The notes: generated from the sequence alone by a model not told the origin. A stretch of 64,000 nucleotides of DNA from Emticicia sp040253585 (GCF_040253585.1 NZ_JBELAU010000005.1:1-64000); one strand, 5' to 3'. Shown: positions 16,505 through 25,090, counted from the first letter of the stretch. Program-made: numbers and translations.

Positions 16505-17383
16505 ATGAAAAAAATTGCTCTATTGGCATTAAGTTGCTTATTATCAAGTACTTTAATTTTTGCACAAATCACACCAGCTCCAAGTCCAGGTGCGGCAATT
16601 TCGCAAGTTGTTGGTGTAACAAAAATCTCAATTGATTACTCTCGTCCATCATTGAAAGGTCGTGAAATTTTCGGCAAATTAATTCCTTTCGATAAAGTAT
16701 ATCGTACTGGTGCGAATGGTTCTACCAAAATTGAAACAACAGGCGATATTACAGTTCAAGGCCAAGTTTTGAAAGCAGGAAAATACGCAATTATGTCAAT
16801 TCCAAACCAAACGAATTGGACAATTATTTTTAGCAAAAAATTGGATGTGACTGAACAAAATTACTCGGCATCTGATGATGTTTTACGTGTAACGGCTCGT
16901 CCACAAGATGTTTCCTCGGTAGAAACCCTAACTTTCGATTTTTCGGATGTAAAAGACGATGGTGCAACATTAAGTTTTGCATGGGAAAAAACAAAAGTTT
17001 CACTGGCAATTGGTGTTGATAATGTTGCGGCTATCGAAAATGCAGTTGCTCAAAAAAACAACGAAGCTTCTAACACTTTCCAACAAGCAGCCGATTATAT
17101 GTTGCAAAAAGGAATGGATTTAACTAAAGCTTTGGGCTTAGTTGATAAATCATTGGCTCTGCGTGAAAACTTCCGTAATAACTGGATTAAAGCACAAATC
17201 TTAGATAAACTCGGCAAACCTTCTGACGCTCTCGGTTTTGCCTTGAAAGCTCAATCTTTGGGTGCGGGCGATAACTCATACCAATTCTTTAAAGATGGTA
17301 TCGAAAAAGGTATCGGCGAAATCAAAGCTAAAATTCCTGCAGCTGCTCCGGTAGTAGATACTCCTAAGAAAAAGAAAAGCTAA
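16505..17383 (+). CDS. DUF2911 periplasmic protein
   Basis: A 292-residue exported protein, signal peptide ending IFA|Q at ~20. Residues ~30-170 match DUF2911 (SIDYSRPSLKGREIFG, PFDKVYRTGANGSTKIE, AGKYAIMSIP, WTIIFSK). The C-terminal third is helical and TPR-like (ALGLVDKSLALRENFRNNWIKAQ), ending in a Lys tail. DUF2911 is common in Bacteroidota and has no known activity. The tight spacing of the terminator hairpin behind it indicates a single-gene unit. Confidence 0.85.
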   Translation: MKKIALLALSCLLSSTLIFAQITPAPSPGAAISQVVGVTKISIDYSRPSLKGREIFGKLIPFDKVYRTGANGSTKIETTGDITVQGQVLKAGKYAIMSIPNQTNWTIIFSKKLDVTEQNYSASDDVLRVTARPQDVSSVETLTFDFSDVKDDGATLSFAWEKTKVSLAIGVDNVAAIENAVAQKNNEASNTFQQAADYMLQKGMDLTKALGLVDKSLALRENFRNNWIKAQILDKLGKPSDALGFALKAQSLGAGDNSYQFFKDGIEKGIGEIKAKIPAAAPVVDTPKKKKS

Positions 17384-17392
17384 TATACAGAC

Positions 17393-17432
17393 TGCTTCGG
17401 TGGTATCTACTACGCAACCACCGAAGCATTTT
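17393..17432 (+). terminator. Terminator of the DUF2911 gene
   Basis: 12-bp perfect stem (tgcttcggtggt / accaccgaagca) followed by TTTTC. Confidence 0.85.
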
Positions 17433-17438
17433 CTAACT

Positions 17439-17466
17439 TGTGGCACAACTTTTCAGTTGTGCCACA
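17439..17466. repeat. REP-like hairpin
   Basis: Perfect 12-bp stem tgtggcacaact-tttc-agttgtgccaca. It belongs to the same loose family as the hairpins at 5342-5395 and 50414; a half copy (gtggcacaagtt) lies near 54185. Confidence 0.65.
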
Positions 17467-17521
17467 CTTGTTTTTGGGCAATTGAAGAGTAGATCCATCA
17501 ATAAATTCAATAAAAAATCGT

Positions 17522-17529
17522 TAGCTTTG
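17522..17529 (+). promoter_or_regulatory. -7 box (TAGCTTTG) of the T9SS plug gene
   Basis: Exact TAnnTTTG match 17 bases before the ATG, implying a very short leader. Confidence 0.55.
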
Positions 17530-17545
17530 AAAAACATTTGATTCC

Positions 17546-18832
17546 ATGCGAAATACTTTTTTTTCAATCTTATTTCTATTAAACTTTTTTGCTTTCAGCC
17601 AAGAAAAAGCCCTTCGGTTTGAAGATTTCACGTACGAATCCAACATAAAAACAGTACTACTTTATCCACTCGTTGGCGATGCCAATGATGCTGCACGAAC
17701 GCTCAATCCACCCGTTTTATCGCTAAATGATTCTAAAAATCTTTGGCTCGAATTTGATGATTTGAATGCCAATTACGAGCAATATCACGTAAAAATCTTG
17801 CATTGCACCTACGATTGGAAACAATCAGTTCTTTCTGAAATAGAATACATGCCCGAATATAACGACTTGATTATCAACGATTACCAAGTTTCTCGCACTA
17901 CGAAAGTCCCTTATTATCATTATAAACTCGAAATACCAAAAGTTTTGCTTTCGGGAAATTATCTGCTCGTGGCATGGCGTGGTCGCAGAAAAGATGACAT
18001 CGTTTTTAGTAAACGTTTCATGGTTTACGAACCACAGGTTGGAGCTTTTGGTACAGTTCGACAAGCACAGTCTCCATCAAAATATAAGACCCATCAGCAA
18101 GTTGATTTTGAGGTAAATTATGGAGGATACCGATTGATGTCGCCTCGTGATGAACTGAAAATTATCATTCGCCAAAATTTTCGATGGGATAAAACTGTCA
18201 GAAATCTGAAAGCATTTAGTGTGAACGAAAGTATGTCGAAACTCGAATTTCGTTTTTTTGATGATGAAAATGTATTTCCCGCTGGCAACGAATTTCGTTT
18301 TTTTGATTCACGTAGTACCAATTACAACGGTCAATACATTGCAAAAACCAAACGAGGGGTAGCAGATGAAATGTGGGTTTCGCCGCAGAGTAATCGCAGT
18401 GAAACTACTTATATTGAGTCGAATGATTTTGATGGAAACTATGTAGTTGATAACCGAGAAGGTACTGATAGTTCGGTGGATTCTGATTATATTTACATGA
18501 CTTTTGGACTAAAAACCCATGAATTGGAAGATGCCAACGAGAAAGTTTATGTCAATGGAAGTTTTAACGATTGGCGACTTGATAAAACCAATGAAATGGT
18601 TTATGACAATAATTTTGGTGGCTACACTGCCACGGTTCGCCTGAAACAAGGAGTCTATAATTACGATTTCGTAACTCAAAAACCGAATAAAACCACTGAT
18701 GAGGTTTATTTTGAAGGAAGCTTTGGTGAAACTCAAAATACTTACGAAATCTTTATTTATCACCGTCCCGTAACGGCACGTGCCGAAAAACTCGTTGGCT
18801 ATCACACCGTTGATTTTAATAAAAGAAGATGA
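17546..18832 (+). CDS. Type IX secretion system plug protein (DUF5103)
   Basis: A 428-residue exported protein with a signal peptide ending AFS|Q. Residues ~25-150 match the DUF5103 N-terminal domain (NIKTVLLYPLVG, LSLNDSKNLWLEFDDL, YHVKILHCTYDW); the middle has the paired beta motif EFRFFDDEN / EFRFFDSRS, and the C-terminal part is an Ig-like/CBM48-like region (VYVNGSFNDWRLD). In Flavobacterium the plug protein closes the SprA translocon of the type IX system in the outer membrane, allowing cargo such as the subtilase and CotH protein seen in this window to exit in a controlled way. The next gene follows 17 bases downstream. Confidence 0.88.
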   Translation: MRNTFFSILFLLNFFAFSQEKALRFEDFTYESNIKTVLLYPLVGDANDAARTLNPPVLSLNDSKNLWLEFDDLNANYEQYHVKILHCTYDWKQSVLSEIEYMPEYNDLIINDYQVSRTTKVPYYHYKLEIPKVLLSGNYLLVAWRGRRKDDIVFSKRFMVYEPQVGAFGTVRQAQSPSKYKTHQQVDFEVNYGGYRLMSPRDELKIIIRQNFRWDKTVRNLKAFSVNESMSKLEFRFFDDENVFPAGNEFRFFDSRSTNYNGQYIAKTKRGVADEMWVSPQSNRSETTYIESNDFDGNYVVDNREGTDSSVDSDYIYMTFGLKTHELEDANEKVYVNGSFNDWRLDKTNEMVYDNNFGGYTATVRLKQGVYNYDFVTQKPNKTTDEVYFEGSFGETQNTYEIFIYHRPVTARAEKLVGYHTVDFNKRR

Positions 18833-18849
18833 TTTATTAAACTAAAAAC

Positions 18850-19485
18850 ATGAAAACAGCACTCGTAGTCGGAGCATCTGGATTAATCGGCAAGCACTTG
18901 ACCAACAAACTACTAACAAGCAATTATTACGAAAAAGTCAGTGTTATTGTCAGAAAACCGCTCACTATCATTCATCCAAAACTCGACCAAATCGTGATGG
19001 ATTTTGACAACTTGGACACTTCAAAAATCATGGCCGATGATATTTTTTGTTGTCTCGGCACAACCATGAAGCAAGCTGGTTCTAAAGAAGCTTTTTATAA
19101 AGTTGATTTCACTTATCCGCTCAATTTTGCCAAAGCTGGACTCGCCAACGGTGCAAAACAATTTTTGGTTGTATCGTCAATGGGTGCTGACGAAAAATCT
19201 ATGGTTTATTATAGCCGAGTAAAAGGCGAAATTGAGAAAGCACTAAGCGATTTGCGTTATCCAACACTCATCATTTTTCGTCCATCAATGCTATCAGGCG
19301 AGCGTGAAAACCCACGTTTGGGTGAGAAAATAGGAAAAGTAGTCATGGATTTCTTTGCTCCGCTCATTCCTGATAATTATAAGGTAATTGCTGGCGAAAA
19401 AGTAGCTCAAGCCATGCTCGAATTGGCACAAAAAGGAATCAAAAATAAAGATATTTTCGAATCAGGTAGTCTTCAAAAATATTAA
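18850..19485 (+). CDS. NAD(P)-binding Rossmann protein (atypical SDR)
   Basis: A 211-residue cytoplasmic protein. The nucleotide-binding motif GASGLIGKHL lies at the N-terminus (8-17), with CCLGTT, VVSSMGAD and a YYSRVKGEIE segment giving the YxxxK pair. The IIFRPSMLSGERENPRLGE segment is typical of the HTATIP2/YwnB-like branch of NAD(P)H-binding oxidoreductases. Substrate unknown. It sits 17 bases after the plug gene and 24 before the next, so the three are likely one transcript. Confidence 0.8.
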   Translation: MKTALVVGASGLIGKHLTNKLLTSNYYEKVSVIVRKPLTIIHPKLDQIVMDFDNLDTSKIMADDIFCCLGTTMKQAGSKEAFYKVDFTYPLNFAKAGLANGAKQFLVVSSMGADEKSMVYYSRVKGEIEKALSDLRYPTLIIFRPSMLSGERENPRLGEKIGKVVMDFFAPLIPDNYKVIAGEKVAQAMLELAQKGIKNKDIFESGSLQKY

Positions 19486-19509
19486 TCACTAAAACAAAAC
19501 CTATTTTTT

Positions 19510-19902
19510 ATGAAACGTACATTTTTTCTTTTTTTATGTATTTGCTTCGCTCAAATCGCAACGGCACAGTCGAAACAAGTTGAGGCAAAGTTTACTTTTA
19601 AGTCATACCCCGAAGATGCAAATGGCACACCTTATTCTGACATTTTCTTAACATTTGGTAAAAAAGTAGCCAAAATTGATAAAGTAACTGGCAATGCCGA
19701 CCTCACTGACCGTAGTCTTTTTGGCGAAAATAAAATTCCAAAAACTGCACTTTCGGCCTGTGGTGCTTGGTGGGCTGGTGCGGGCGATTATTTCTATGTA
19801 GTGCAAGAAAAGAACAAACTCGTGATTTACAAAGGTTGGCAAGCAGAAGAACAAACCGACCGAGGTTTCCATTGGAAAAGATATAAATCGATTACTTTGT
19901 AA
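19510..19902 (+). CDS. Hypothetical exported protein
   Basis: A 130-residue protein with a clear signal peptide (ATA|Q at ~20). The mature part is beta-rich and contains SACGAWWAGAGDYFYVVQ and ends WKRYKSI. I do not recognise a family. It is probably the last gene of the plug/SDR unit. Confidence 0.6.
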   Translation: MKRTFFLFLCICFAQIATAQSKQVEAKFTFKSYPEDANGTPYSDIFLTFGKKVAKIDKVTGNADLTDRSLFGENKIPKTALSACGAWWAGAGDYFYVVQEKNKLVIYKGWQAEEQTDRGFHWKRYKSITL

Positions 19903-19920
19903 GATATTTTTTACTTTTTT

Positions 19921-19956
19921 GAGCGAATCGAAACGGTCTGATGAATCGGTTCGCTC
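19921..19956. other. Inverted repeat gagcgaa...ttcgctc
   Basis: Imperfect hairpin with a 7-bp outer stem preceded by a T run. It would be translated if the next gene started at TTG 19919. A related perfect hairpin occurs at 56311-56333. Confidence 0.5.
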
Positions 19957-19966
19957 CACCTTATTC

Positions 19967-20581
19967 ATGCTTTTTGAAGACACTTATAAAACAATCAAAG
20001 TCCCTGTTGAGGGTTTATTTAAAGATAGAGGCAGTAAATTTCTGGCTTACGCCTACCCTATCGAACACGAAAATGAGGTAAAACCATTGGTCGAAAATCT
20101 CAAAAAAGAGCATTTCAAGGCGGTACATCATTGCTACGCTTACCGTTTGGGACTCGACCGTAATAATTTTAGAGTCAATGACGACGGTGAACCTTCTGGA
20201 ACAGCTGGCAGACCAATTTTGAATACACTACTTTCACAAGATATTACCAACATTTTAGTAGTAATTGTACGGTATTTTGGTGGAACACTTTTGGGCGTGC
20301 CAGGTTTGATAAATGCCTATAAATCAGCAACTGTCGAGGCATTGGCTGTAGCTGAGATTTATGAAAAAACTGTCAATGATGTTTATAATGTAAGTTTTGA
20401 GTTTGTACAAATGAATGATGTGATGAAGGTTGTGAAAGAATTTAGCCTGAAAATCAGAAATCAAACCTATGATAATCAATGCACAATGGAACTCGAATTT
20501 AGAAAAACACTCACCAACCAAGTGATTGGGAAGCTTGAAAAAATTGATGGAATTTTGGTAGAGTATTTGATGACGGTGTAA
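19967..20581 (+). CDS. IMPACT/YigZ family protein
   Basis: A 204-residue protein. The N-terminal UPF0029 domain shows DRGSKFLAYAYPIE, AVHHCYAYRLG, DDGEPSGTAGRPIL and IVVIVRYFGGTLLGVPGLI, all hallmarks of the IMPACT/YigZ fold; the C-terminal ~60 residues form the DUF1949-like ferredoxin domain. Eukaryotic IMPACT modulates Gcn2; the bacterial role is unclear but may involve translation or RNA. The start is ATG 19967; extending to TTG 19919 would run through a hairpin. Confidence 0.88.
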   Translation: MLFEDTYKTIKVPVEGLFKDRGSKFLAYAYPIEHENEVKPLVENLKKEHFKAVHHCYAYRLGLDRNNFRVNDDGEPSGTAGRPILNTLLSQDITNILVVIVRYFGGTLLGVPGLINAYKSATVEALAVAEIYEKTVNDVYNVSFEFVQMNDVMKVVKEFSLKIRNQTYDNQCTMELEFRKTLTNQVIGKLEKIDGILVEYLMTV

Positions 20582-20655
20582 TGTATTTATGAATAAGTCA
20601 TAACAAATTCTGTAAGAAATCTAATGTTTTGAAAATCTGACGATTAATAAATTTG

Positions 20656-20663
20656 TACTTTTG
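20656..20663 (+). promoter_or_regulatory. -7 box (TACTTTTG) of the restriction-modification operon
   Basis: Exact TAnnTTTG match only 4 bases before ATG 20668; a TTTTG at 20627-20631 may be the -33 element. Transcription would start at or just inside the start codon region, suggesting a leaderless or nearly leaderless mRNA, or initiation at a later codon. Confidence 0.6.
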
Positions 20664-20667
20664 CAAC

Positions 20668-21351
20668 ATGGAAATTAAGGAAGAATTAACAATACCTAAA
20701 CTTATTGAGGAAGCACAACTCTTCTGTGTTGAACAGTCAAAGTTTCAACATAAAGAACTTTATGGAGTTACTGATGGTAAGGCTGTTGGAACTTTAATTG
20801 AGCAAAAATTTCAAAAACACCTCCATGATAAATATCTTGTAACTGTTGGTTCATCAGCGAAAGGCATTGACCTTCCATCAGATAATATTTTAACTGATAT
20901 TAAAGTTACTTCTATAAAACAACCTCAATCTTCTTGCCCATTTAGAGACGCAAAACAAAAAATATTTGGACTTGGTTATAACCTACTTGTATTTGTTTAC
21001 GACAAAACAGACGACCCAGCATCCCAAACTGCGATACTCCATTTTGTAAGTTGTTCATTCGTATCAAAAGAAAGAACAGCAGATTTTACAACTACAAGTA
21101 TCTTAAATGAAATGAAACAGGTTGGTGCTAATTGTGATGATATCGTTTCATTTTTGGAAGGGATAAAACTGCCTGCCGATGAAATAACACTAAAACAAAT
21201 AGCCGAAATCATTTTAGCGACAGAAATCCCAGTTGGGTATTTGACCATTTCTAATGCTCTTCAATGGAGATTACAATATACGAGAATAGTAAACTTGACA
21301 AATGATGTTCAGGGAGTCGAAAAAATTGTCAGCTACAATAAACCCAAATAA
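20668..21351 (+). CDS. Probable type II restriction endonuclease
   Basis: A 227-residue protein directly upstream of, and overlapping by one base, a DNA adenine methyltransferase gene (stop and start share TAATG). A PD-(D/E)xK-like core can be read in GTLIEQKFQKHL (Glu helix), then GIDLPSDNILTDIKVTS with the D...DxK spacing. SSCPFRDAKQKIFGLGYNLL is a further conserved-looking block. The C-terminal ~50 residues may be a small winged-helix-like region. Recognition sequence cannot be deduced. A TTG 15 bases upstream would include the -7 box and is rejected. The function rests on gene context plus a weak motif. Confidence 0.75.
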   Translation: MEIKEELTIPKLIEEAQLFCVEQSKFQHKELYGVTDGKAVGTLIEQKFQKHLHDKYLVTVGSSAKGIDLPSDNILTDIKVTSIKQPQSSCPFRDAKQKIFGLGYNLLVFVYDKTDDPASQTAILHFVSCSFVSKERTADFTTTSILNEMKQVGANCDDIVSFLEGIKLPADEITLKQIAEIILATEIPVGYLTISNALQWRLQYTRIVNLTNDVQGVEKIVSYNKPK

Positions 21352-23135
21352 TGAAAGTATTTGAAGCAAATATTACTTATCAAGTTGCAGATTATCTAAA
21401 CTTTTCTCTTAAAGATATTAACTCATTTGAAACTGCCAATCAAAAGCTATTTGATGCCTTTGGTATCACGCTTTTTTTTGACAATAATGAAGAATTGGAA
21501 ACTTTAAAAGAAAACATTTTACTTACAAATGAGCTTATTTATGAGCCAGACCGTAGTGAATATGGAGATTTTCAAACAAATGAAGACTTAGCAAAAAAGG
21601 TCTCTCTGTTTTTATCAAAGAAGTTGGCAAACCCTCAAATCATCATTGAGCCAACTTGCGGTAAAGGCAATTTCATCATTGCTTCTCTTGCAAATTTTTC
21701 AAGTATTGAGAACATTTATGGTATTGAAATTTACAAACCCTATGTTTGGGAAACAAAATTTAATATTATCGAATTTTATTTGAACAACCCACAAGAACAA
21801 AAAGCACAAATTTCAATAATTCATAGTGATGTTTTTGAATACGACTTTAAAAAAATAGCCAAACAATATTCTGAAAAAGAAATATTAGTCATTGGGAATC
21901 CACCTTGGGTAACAAATGCAAAGTTAGGTAGTCTTAATTCTTCCAATTTACCCAAAAAAGCTAATTTTAAAAATCAAAGTGGCTTGGATGCTATGACAGG
22001 TAAAGGCAATTTTGATATTGCCGAATTTATCATGTTGAAAATGCTTGAAATTTTTCAAAGTATTAAAGGAAATCTACTGTTTTTAGTCAAAAACTCTGTT
22101 ATTAAAAATATTTTAACTGAGCAAAAGAAAAATAAATATACAGTTTCAGAAATCGAAAAATATTGTATTGACAGTAAAAAAGAATTTAATGTATCGGTTG
22201 AGGCATCTCTTCTATTTTGCCAATTCAAATCAAATCCAGCGTATTATTGCACAGAGTATGACTTTTATAATGCCCAAGAGCCAATTTTACAGTTTGGTTG
22301 GTTAGATAACAAATTTGTATCGAATATCGACATTTATTCACATACTAAAAACATTGATGGTGAATGTCCATTTGTTTGGCGGCAAGGTTTAAAACACGAC
22401 TGTTCGAGTATTATGGAGCTTGATAAGTCAGGAGGTGACTCATTAGATGGATATTATGTGAATGGTCTAAATGAGGAAATAAAATTAGAGGACGATTTAG
22501 TTTATGGCCTTTTAAAAAGCTCTGATTTAAAAAATACCGTAATTAATCAAACAAGAAAATTTACAATCGTAACACAGAAAAAAGTTGGTCAAGAAACTAA
22601 GTACATCAAACACGAATTTCCGAAAACTTTTCAGTATTTAATAGACCATCAAGACAGTTTTAATGCAAGAAAATCAAGTATTTATAACAACAAACCAGCA
22701 TTTTCAATTTTTGGAGTTGGCGATTATTCTTTTAAACCATATAAAGTTGCTATTTCAGGGCTTTACAAAACATTTCATTTTACACTGATTTTACCACAGA
22801 ATGAAAAACCAGTAATGCTTGATGACACCTGTTATCTACTTGGTTTTGATAAAATTGAATTTGCTGTTTACACTTTAATTCTGCTCAATTCAGAAATAAC
22901 AGTAAAATTTTTACAATCCGTAACTTTTGCAGATGCAAAAAGGACTTTTACTAAAGATGTTTTAATGCGTATTGACCTATTAGAATTAGCAAATACTATT
23001 AATAGGAGCTATTTAGAATTAGAATTGCAAAGACTTAATGACGTGTATAATTTCAATCTAAAACTCAGCCTTTGGAATAAGTTTATAGAGGAAATGAGTC
23101 CTGTAAAGAATAAACAAGTTGAGTTATTTGCTTAA
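21351..23135 (+). CDS. Type II DNA adenine methyltransferase
   Basis: A 594-residue enzyme that would methylate the recognition site of the upstream nuclease. The SAM-binding motif I is IIEPTCGKGNFI (~residues 98-109) and the catalytic motif IV is VIGNPPWVTNAKLG (~181-194), the NPPW form characteristic of N6-adenine methylases of the Eco57I/gamma-class type. The C-terminal half (~300-590) is a target-recognition-like region ending in hydrophobic and charged helices. The order R then M with overlap means both are made from one message. Confidence 0.88.
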   Translation: MKVFEANITYQVADYLNFSLKDINSFETANQKLFDAFGITLFFDNNEELETLKENILLTNELIYEPDRSEYGDFQTNEDLAKKVSLFLSKKLANPQIIIEPTCGKGNFIIASLANFSSIENIYGIEIYKPYVWETKFNIIEFYLNNPQEQKAQISIIHSDVFEYDFKKIAKQYSEKEILVIGNPPWVTNAKLGSLNSSNLPKKANFKNQSGLDAMTGKGNFDIAEFIMLKMLEIFQSIKGNLLFLVKNSVIKNILTEQKKNKYTVSEIEKYCIDSKKEFNVSVEASLLFCQFKSNPAYYCTEYDFYNAQEPILQFGWLDNKFVSNIDIYSHTKNIDGECPFVWRQGLKHDCSSIMELDKSGGDSLDGYYVNGLNEEIKLEDDLVYGLLKSSDLKNTVINQTRKFTIVTQKKVGQETKYIKHEFPKTFQYLIDHQDSFNARKSSIYNNKPAFSIFGVGDYSFKPYKVAISGLYKTFHFTLILPQNEKPVMLDDTCYLLGFDKIEFAVYTLILLNSEITVKFLQSVTFADAKRTFTKDVLMRIDLLELANTINRSYLELELQRLNDVYNFNLKLSLWNKFIEEMSPVKNKQVELFA

Positions 23136-23490
23136 AACGTTGCATTTAATTTCGCACCATTACAAAGCGACAGTTTAAAAAAGAATTCAGCCATTTGAAT
23201 AATGACAAAATATTCATTAAATCGCAATAATGAGTTTGCCAGACAATTTGCAAGATGAAACGGAATATCATCATAATTTGGGTGTTGACTTGTCAAATTA
23301 GGTAGTAAAATTTTTGATGAAACATGATAGGTAGAGAATCAACACCACATAACATCGGTTTAGCAAAAGCAGGGCAAACGGAAGTCATTGAACATTCATA
23401 TCTTATATCAAAATTTGTGCTTAACTTCGGCTGACGGTTTTCAAAAGCTCTACCTTCGCCAAGCCATGAACCGTTGTGCATAATATTAAA
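23136..23490. other. 355-bp non-coding spacer with cassette-like boundaries
   Basis: No credible gene is present. It begins with aaacgttgcattt just after the methylase stop, then after ~200 bases contains cataacatcggttt (23349 onward) and ends with aaccgttgtgcat (to ~23481), imperfect inverted repeats with an AACNNCGGTT core. Between them lie ggctgacggttttcaaaagc and ttcgccaagcc. This layout recalls the recombined borders of gene cassettes or mobile single-gene insertions in Bacteroidota. No TAnnTTTG box is obvious. Confidence 0.45.
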
Positions 23491-24174
23491 ATGACAATGA
23501 CACAAACAGAATTCATAGATAAAGTTAGACAAGCCTATATTGTCGCAAGAGATTTTTTATACCAGCCGATAACAAATCAGCAGGTACTGACACGTGGAAC
23601 AAGCCATTCAATTTCATCCGTGACAGAAGACCTTTTTGGTTGCTATTGCACTGAGAAAATAACGAACGCAGGAAACATAAAAGTTTATATTGACCCTCAA
23701 CTCTCGTTCAGTGGAACAAACCTGAAAAACAAAAACAATAAAAGACCTTTGTTAGTAAGACCCGATTTAGCAATAGCAAATGACAATGTTATTCAATGTA
23801 TGTTTGATATTAAGACAGACCTTGGATATAAAAGAATAGAACTTTACAACCATGCTAAAGAGCGAAATGATCAAATCAACCTGATAAAGAAAAGTGTTGC
23901 AAAATATTATGACGGCAAGACAAAAGTCCAAAAACATTTAACTTTCTCCGAAGACACAAAATTCATTTATGTAGTTATATCGCAAGGGAATATTAAAAAG
24001 AGTGTTCAGGACGACTTTATTTCAAGAATAAGGCAGCTTGACAAGGTTGAAATATACCAATTGTCAACAGGAGACCATTTAAACGCTTATCACGACAATC
24101 CTAATTGGCAAATAAACAAAACGGACTTTGACAATTTAGATAAAAAAATATTGGAATGCCTTATAGAACAATAA
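23491..24174 (+). CDS. PD-(D/E)xK nuclease-like protein
   Basis: A 227-residue protein of unrecognised family with the signature of the PD-(D/E)xK fold: a Glu in SSVTEDLFGCY, then RPDLAIANDNVIQCMFDIKTDLGYKR, where PD and D-I-K are correctly placed around a beta hairpin. It is separated from the R-M pair by 355 bases of structured spacer and followed by another repeat-like stretch (aatgcaacacaccgattttg). It may be a further restriction or defence nuclease acquired separately. The start is ATG 23491, with ATG 23497 equally possible; a GTG at 23476 sits in the spacer repeat. Confidence 0.6.
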   Translation: MTMTQTEFIDKVRQAYIVARDFLYQPITNQQVLTRGTSHSISSVTEDLFGCYCTEKITNAGNIKVYIDPQLSFSGTNLKNKNNKRPLLVRPDLAIANDNVIQCMFDIKTDLGYKRIELYNHAKERNDQINLIKKSVAKYYDGKTKVQKHLTFSEDTKFIYVVISQGNIKKSVQDDFISRIRQLDKVEIYQLSTGDHLNAYHDNPNWQINKTDFDNLDKKILECLIEQ

Positions 24175-24262
24175 ATACAATGCAACACACCGATTTTGCA
24201 TCAGTAGTGCTGCAATGCACCTTTGGACTTTTGTCCTTCTATTCAAGTTAATTACTGGTTGA

Positions 24263-24270
24263 TAGTTTTG
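24263..24270 (+). promoter_or_regulatory. -7 box (TAGTTTTG) of the metallo-beta-lactamase gene
   Basis: Exact TAnnTTTG match ~56 bases before the start codon. Confidence 0.5.
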
Positions 24271-24325
24271 TTCATCGAAAACTACCCAGACTCAAAGCTA
24301 AAAGCAATTTAAACAAATCAAAAAA

Positions 24326-25084
24326 ATGAAAGCTATCACTAAAACCATATTACTCCTCTTGTTCTCAATTATGAGCCTTAATTCTTTTGCACAAAAGAAT
24401 GTCAAATTCAAACCCAAAGAAATCTATAAAACCAGCAGTTTGGTCATTACTCAAATTTCTGACAATGCTTTTAAACATGTCTCATTCAAACAAACCAATG
24501 ATTTTGGTTATGTGCCATGCAATGGAGTTTTGGTCAGAAATAACAATGAAGTAATAGTTTTTGACACCCCAACCAACGATAAAAGTGCCGAAGAACTCAT
24601 CAAATGGGTAAAAGAAACGCTTCATTGTCAAATCAATGCAGTTATTCCCACGCACTTTCACGATGATTGCTTGGGCGGTTTAAAAGCTTTTCATGATAAT
24701 AATATTCCATCTTATGCTAATTTCAAAACCATTGAATTGGCCAAAGAAAATAAATACACCGTTCCGCAAAATGGCTTCAAAGATTTACTTACACTAAAAG
24801 TTGGTAAAGAAAGCATCACAGCAAAATTTTTCGGCGAAGGACACACAAAAGATAACGTAGTGGGCTATTTTCCGAGTGAAAAAATCATGTTTGGTGGTTG
24901 TTTGGTAAAAGAACTCAAGGCAGGTAAAGGTTATTTGGGTGACGCCAATCTTGCAGAATGGTCGAATACCGTCGAAAAAGTGAAAAACGCCTACCCGAAT
25001 GTAGCCATTGTTGTTCCAGGTCATGGAGAATATGGCGACCAAAAATTACTTGATTATACCATTAATTTATTCAAAGCTCAGTAA
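24326..25084 (+). CDS. bla: Subclass B1 metallo-beta-lactamase
   Basis: A 252-residue exported zinc hydrolase, signal peptide ending SFA|Q (~22). The B1 ligand set is complete: His110-x-His112-x-Asp114 (THFHDDCLGG), His173 (GEGHTKDN), Cys192 (FGGCLVKE) and His233 (PGHGEYG). Cys115 follows the Asp as in CcrA, and the Lys in GGCLVKE corresponds to the B1 Lys224 that binds the beta-lactam carboxylate. B1 enzymes open the beta-lactam ring of penicillins, cephalosporins and carbapenems in the periplasm. No mobile element is adjacent, so it looks like a resident chromosomal gene. Actual substrates cannot be predicted. Confidence 0.88.
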   Translation: MKAITKTILLLLFSIMSLNSFAQKNVKFKPKEIYKTSSLVITQISDNAFKHVSFKQTNDFGYVPCNGVLVRNNNEVIVFDTPTNDKSAEELIKWVKETLHCQINAVIPTHFHDDCLGGLKAFHDNNIPSYANFKTIELAKENKYTVPQNGFKDLLTLKVGKESITAKFFGEGHTKDNVVGYFPSEKIMFGGCLVKELKAGKGYLGDANLAEWSNTVEKVKNAYPNVAIVVPGHGEYGDQKLLDYTINLFKAQ

Positions 25085-25090
25085 CTATTT

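Noticed and set aside
23293..23532. Small gene on the minus strand in the spacer
   Set aside because: The frame lies over the inverted border repeats and into the nuclease gene and has no conserved motif or promoter.
20668..24174. Genomic island with integrase
   Set aside because: No integrase, transposase or tRNA target is visible; only the cassette-like borders around the last gene suggest transfer.
24326..25084. Recently acquired plasmid-type beta-lactamase
   Set aside because: No insertion sequence or integron gene flanks it and its base composition looks like that of its neighbours.
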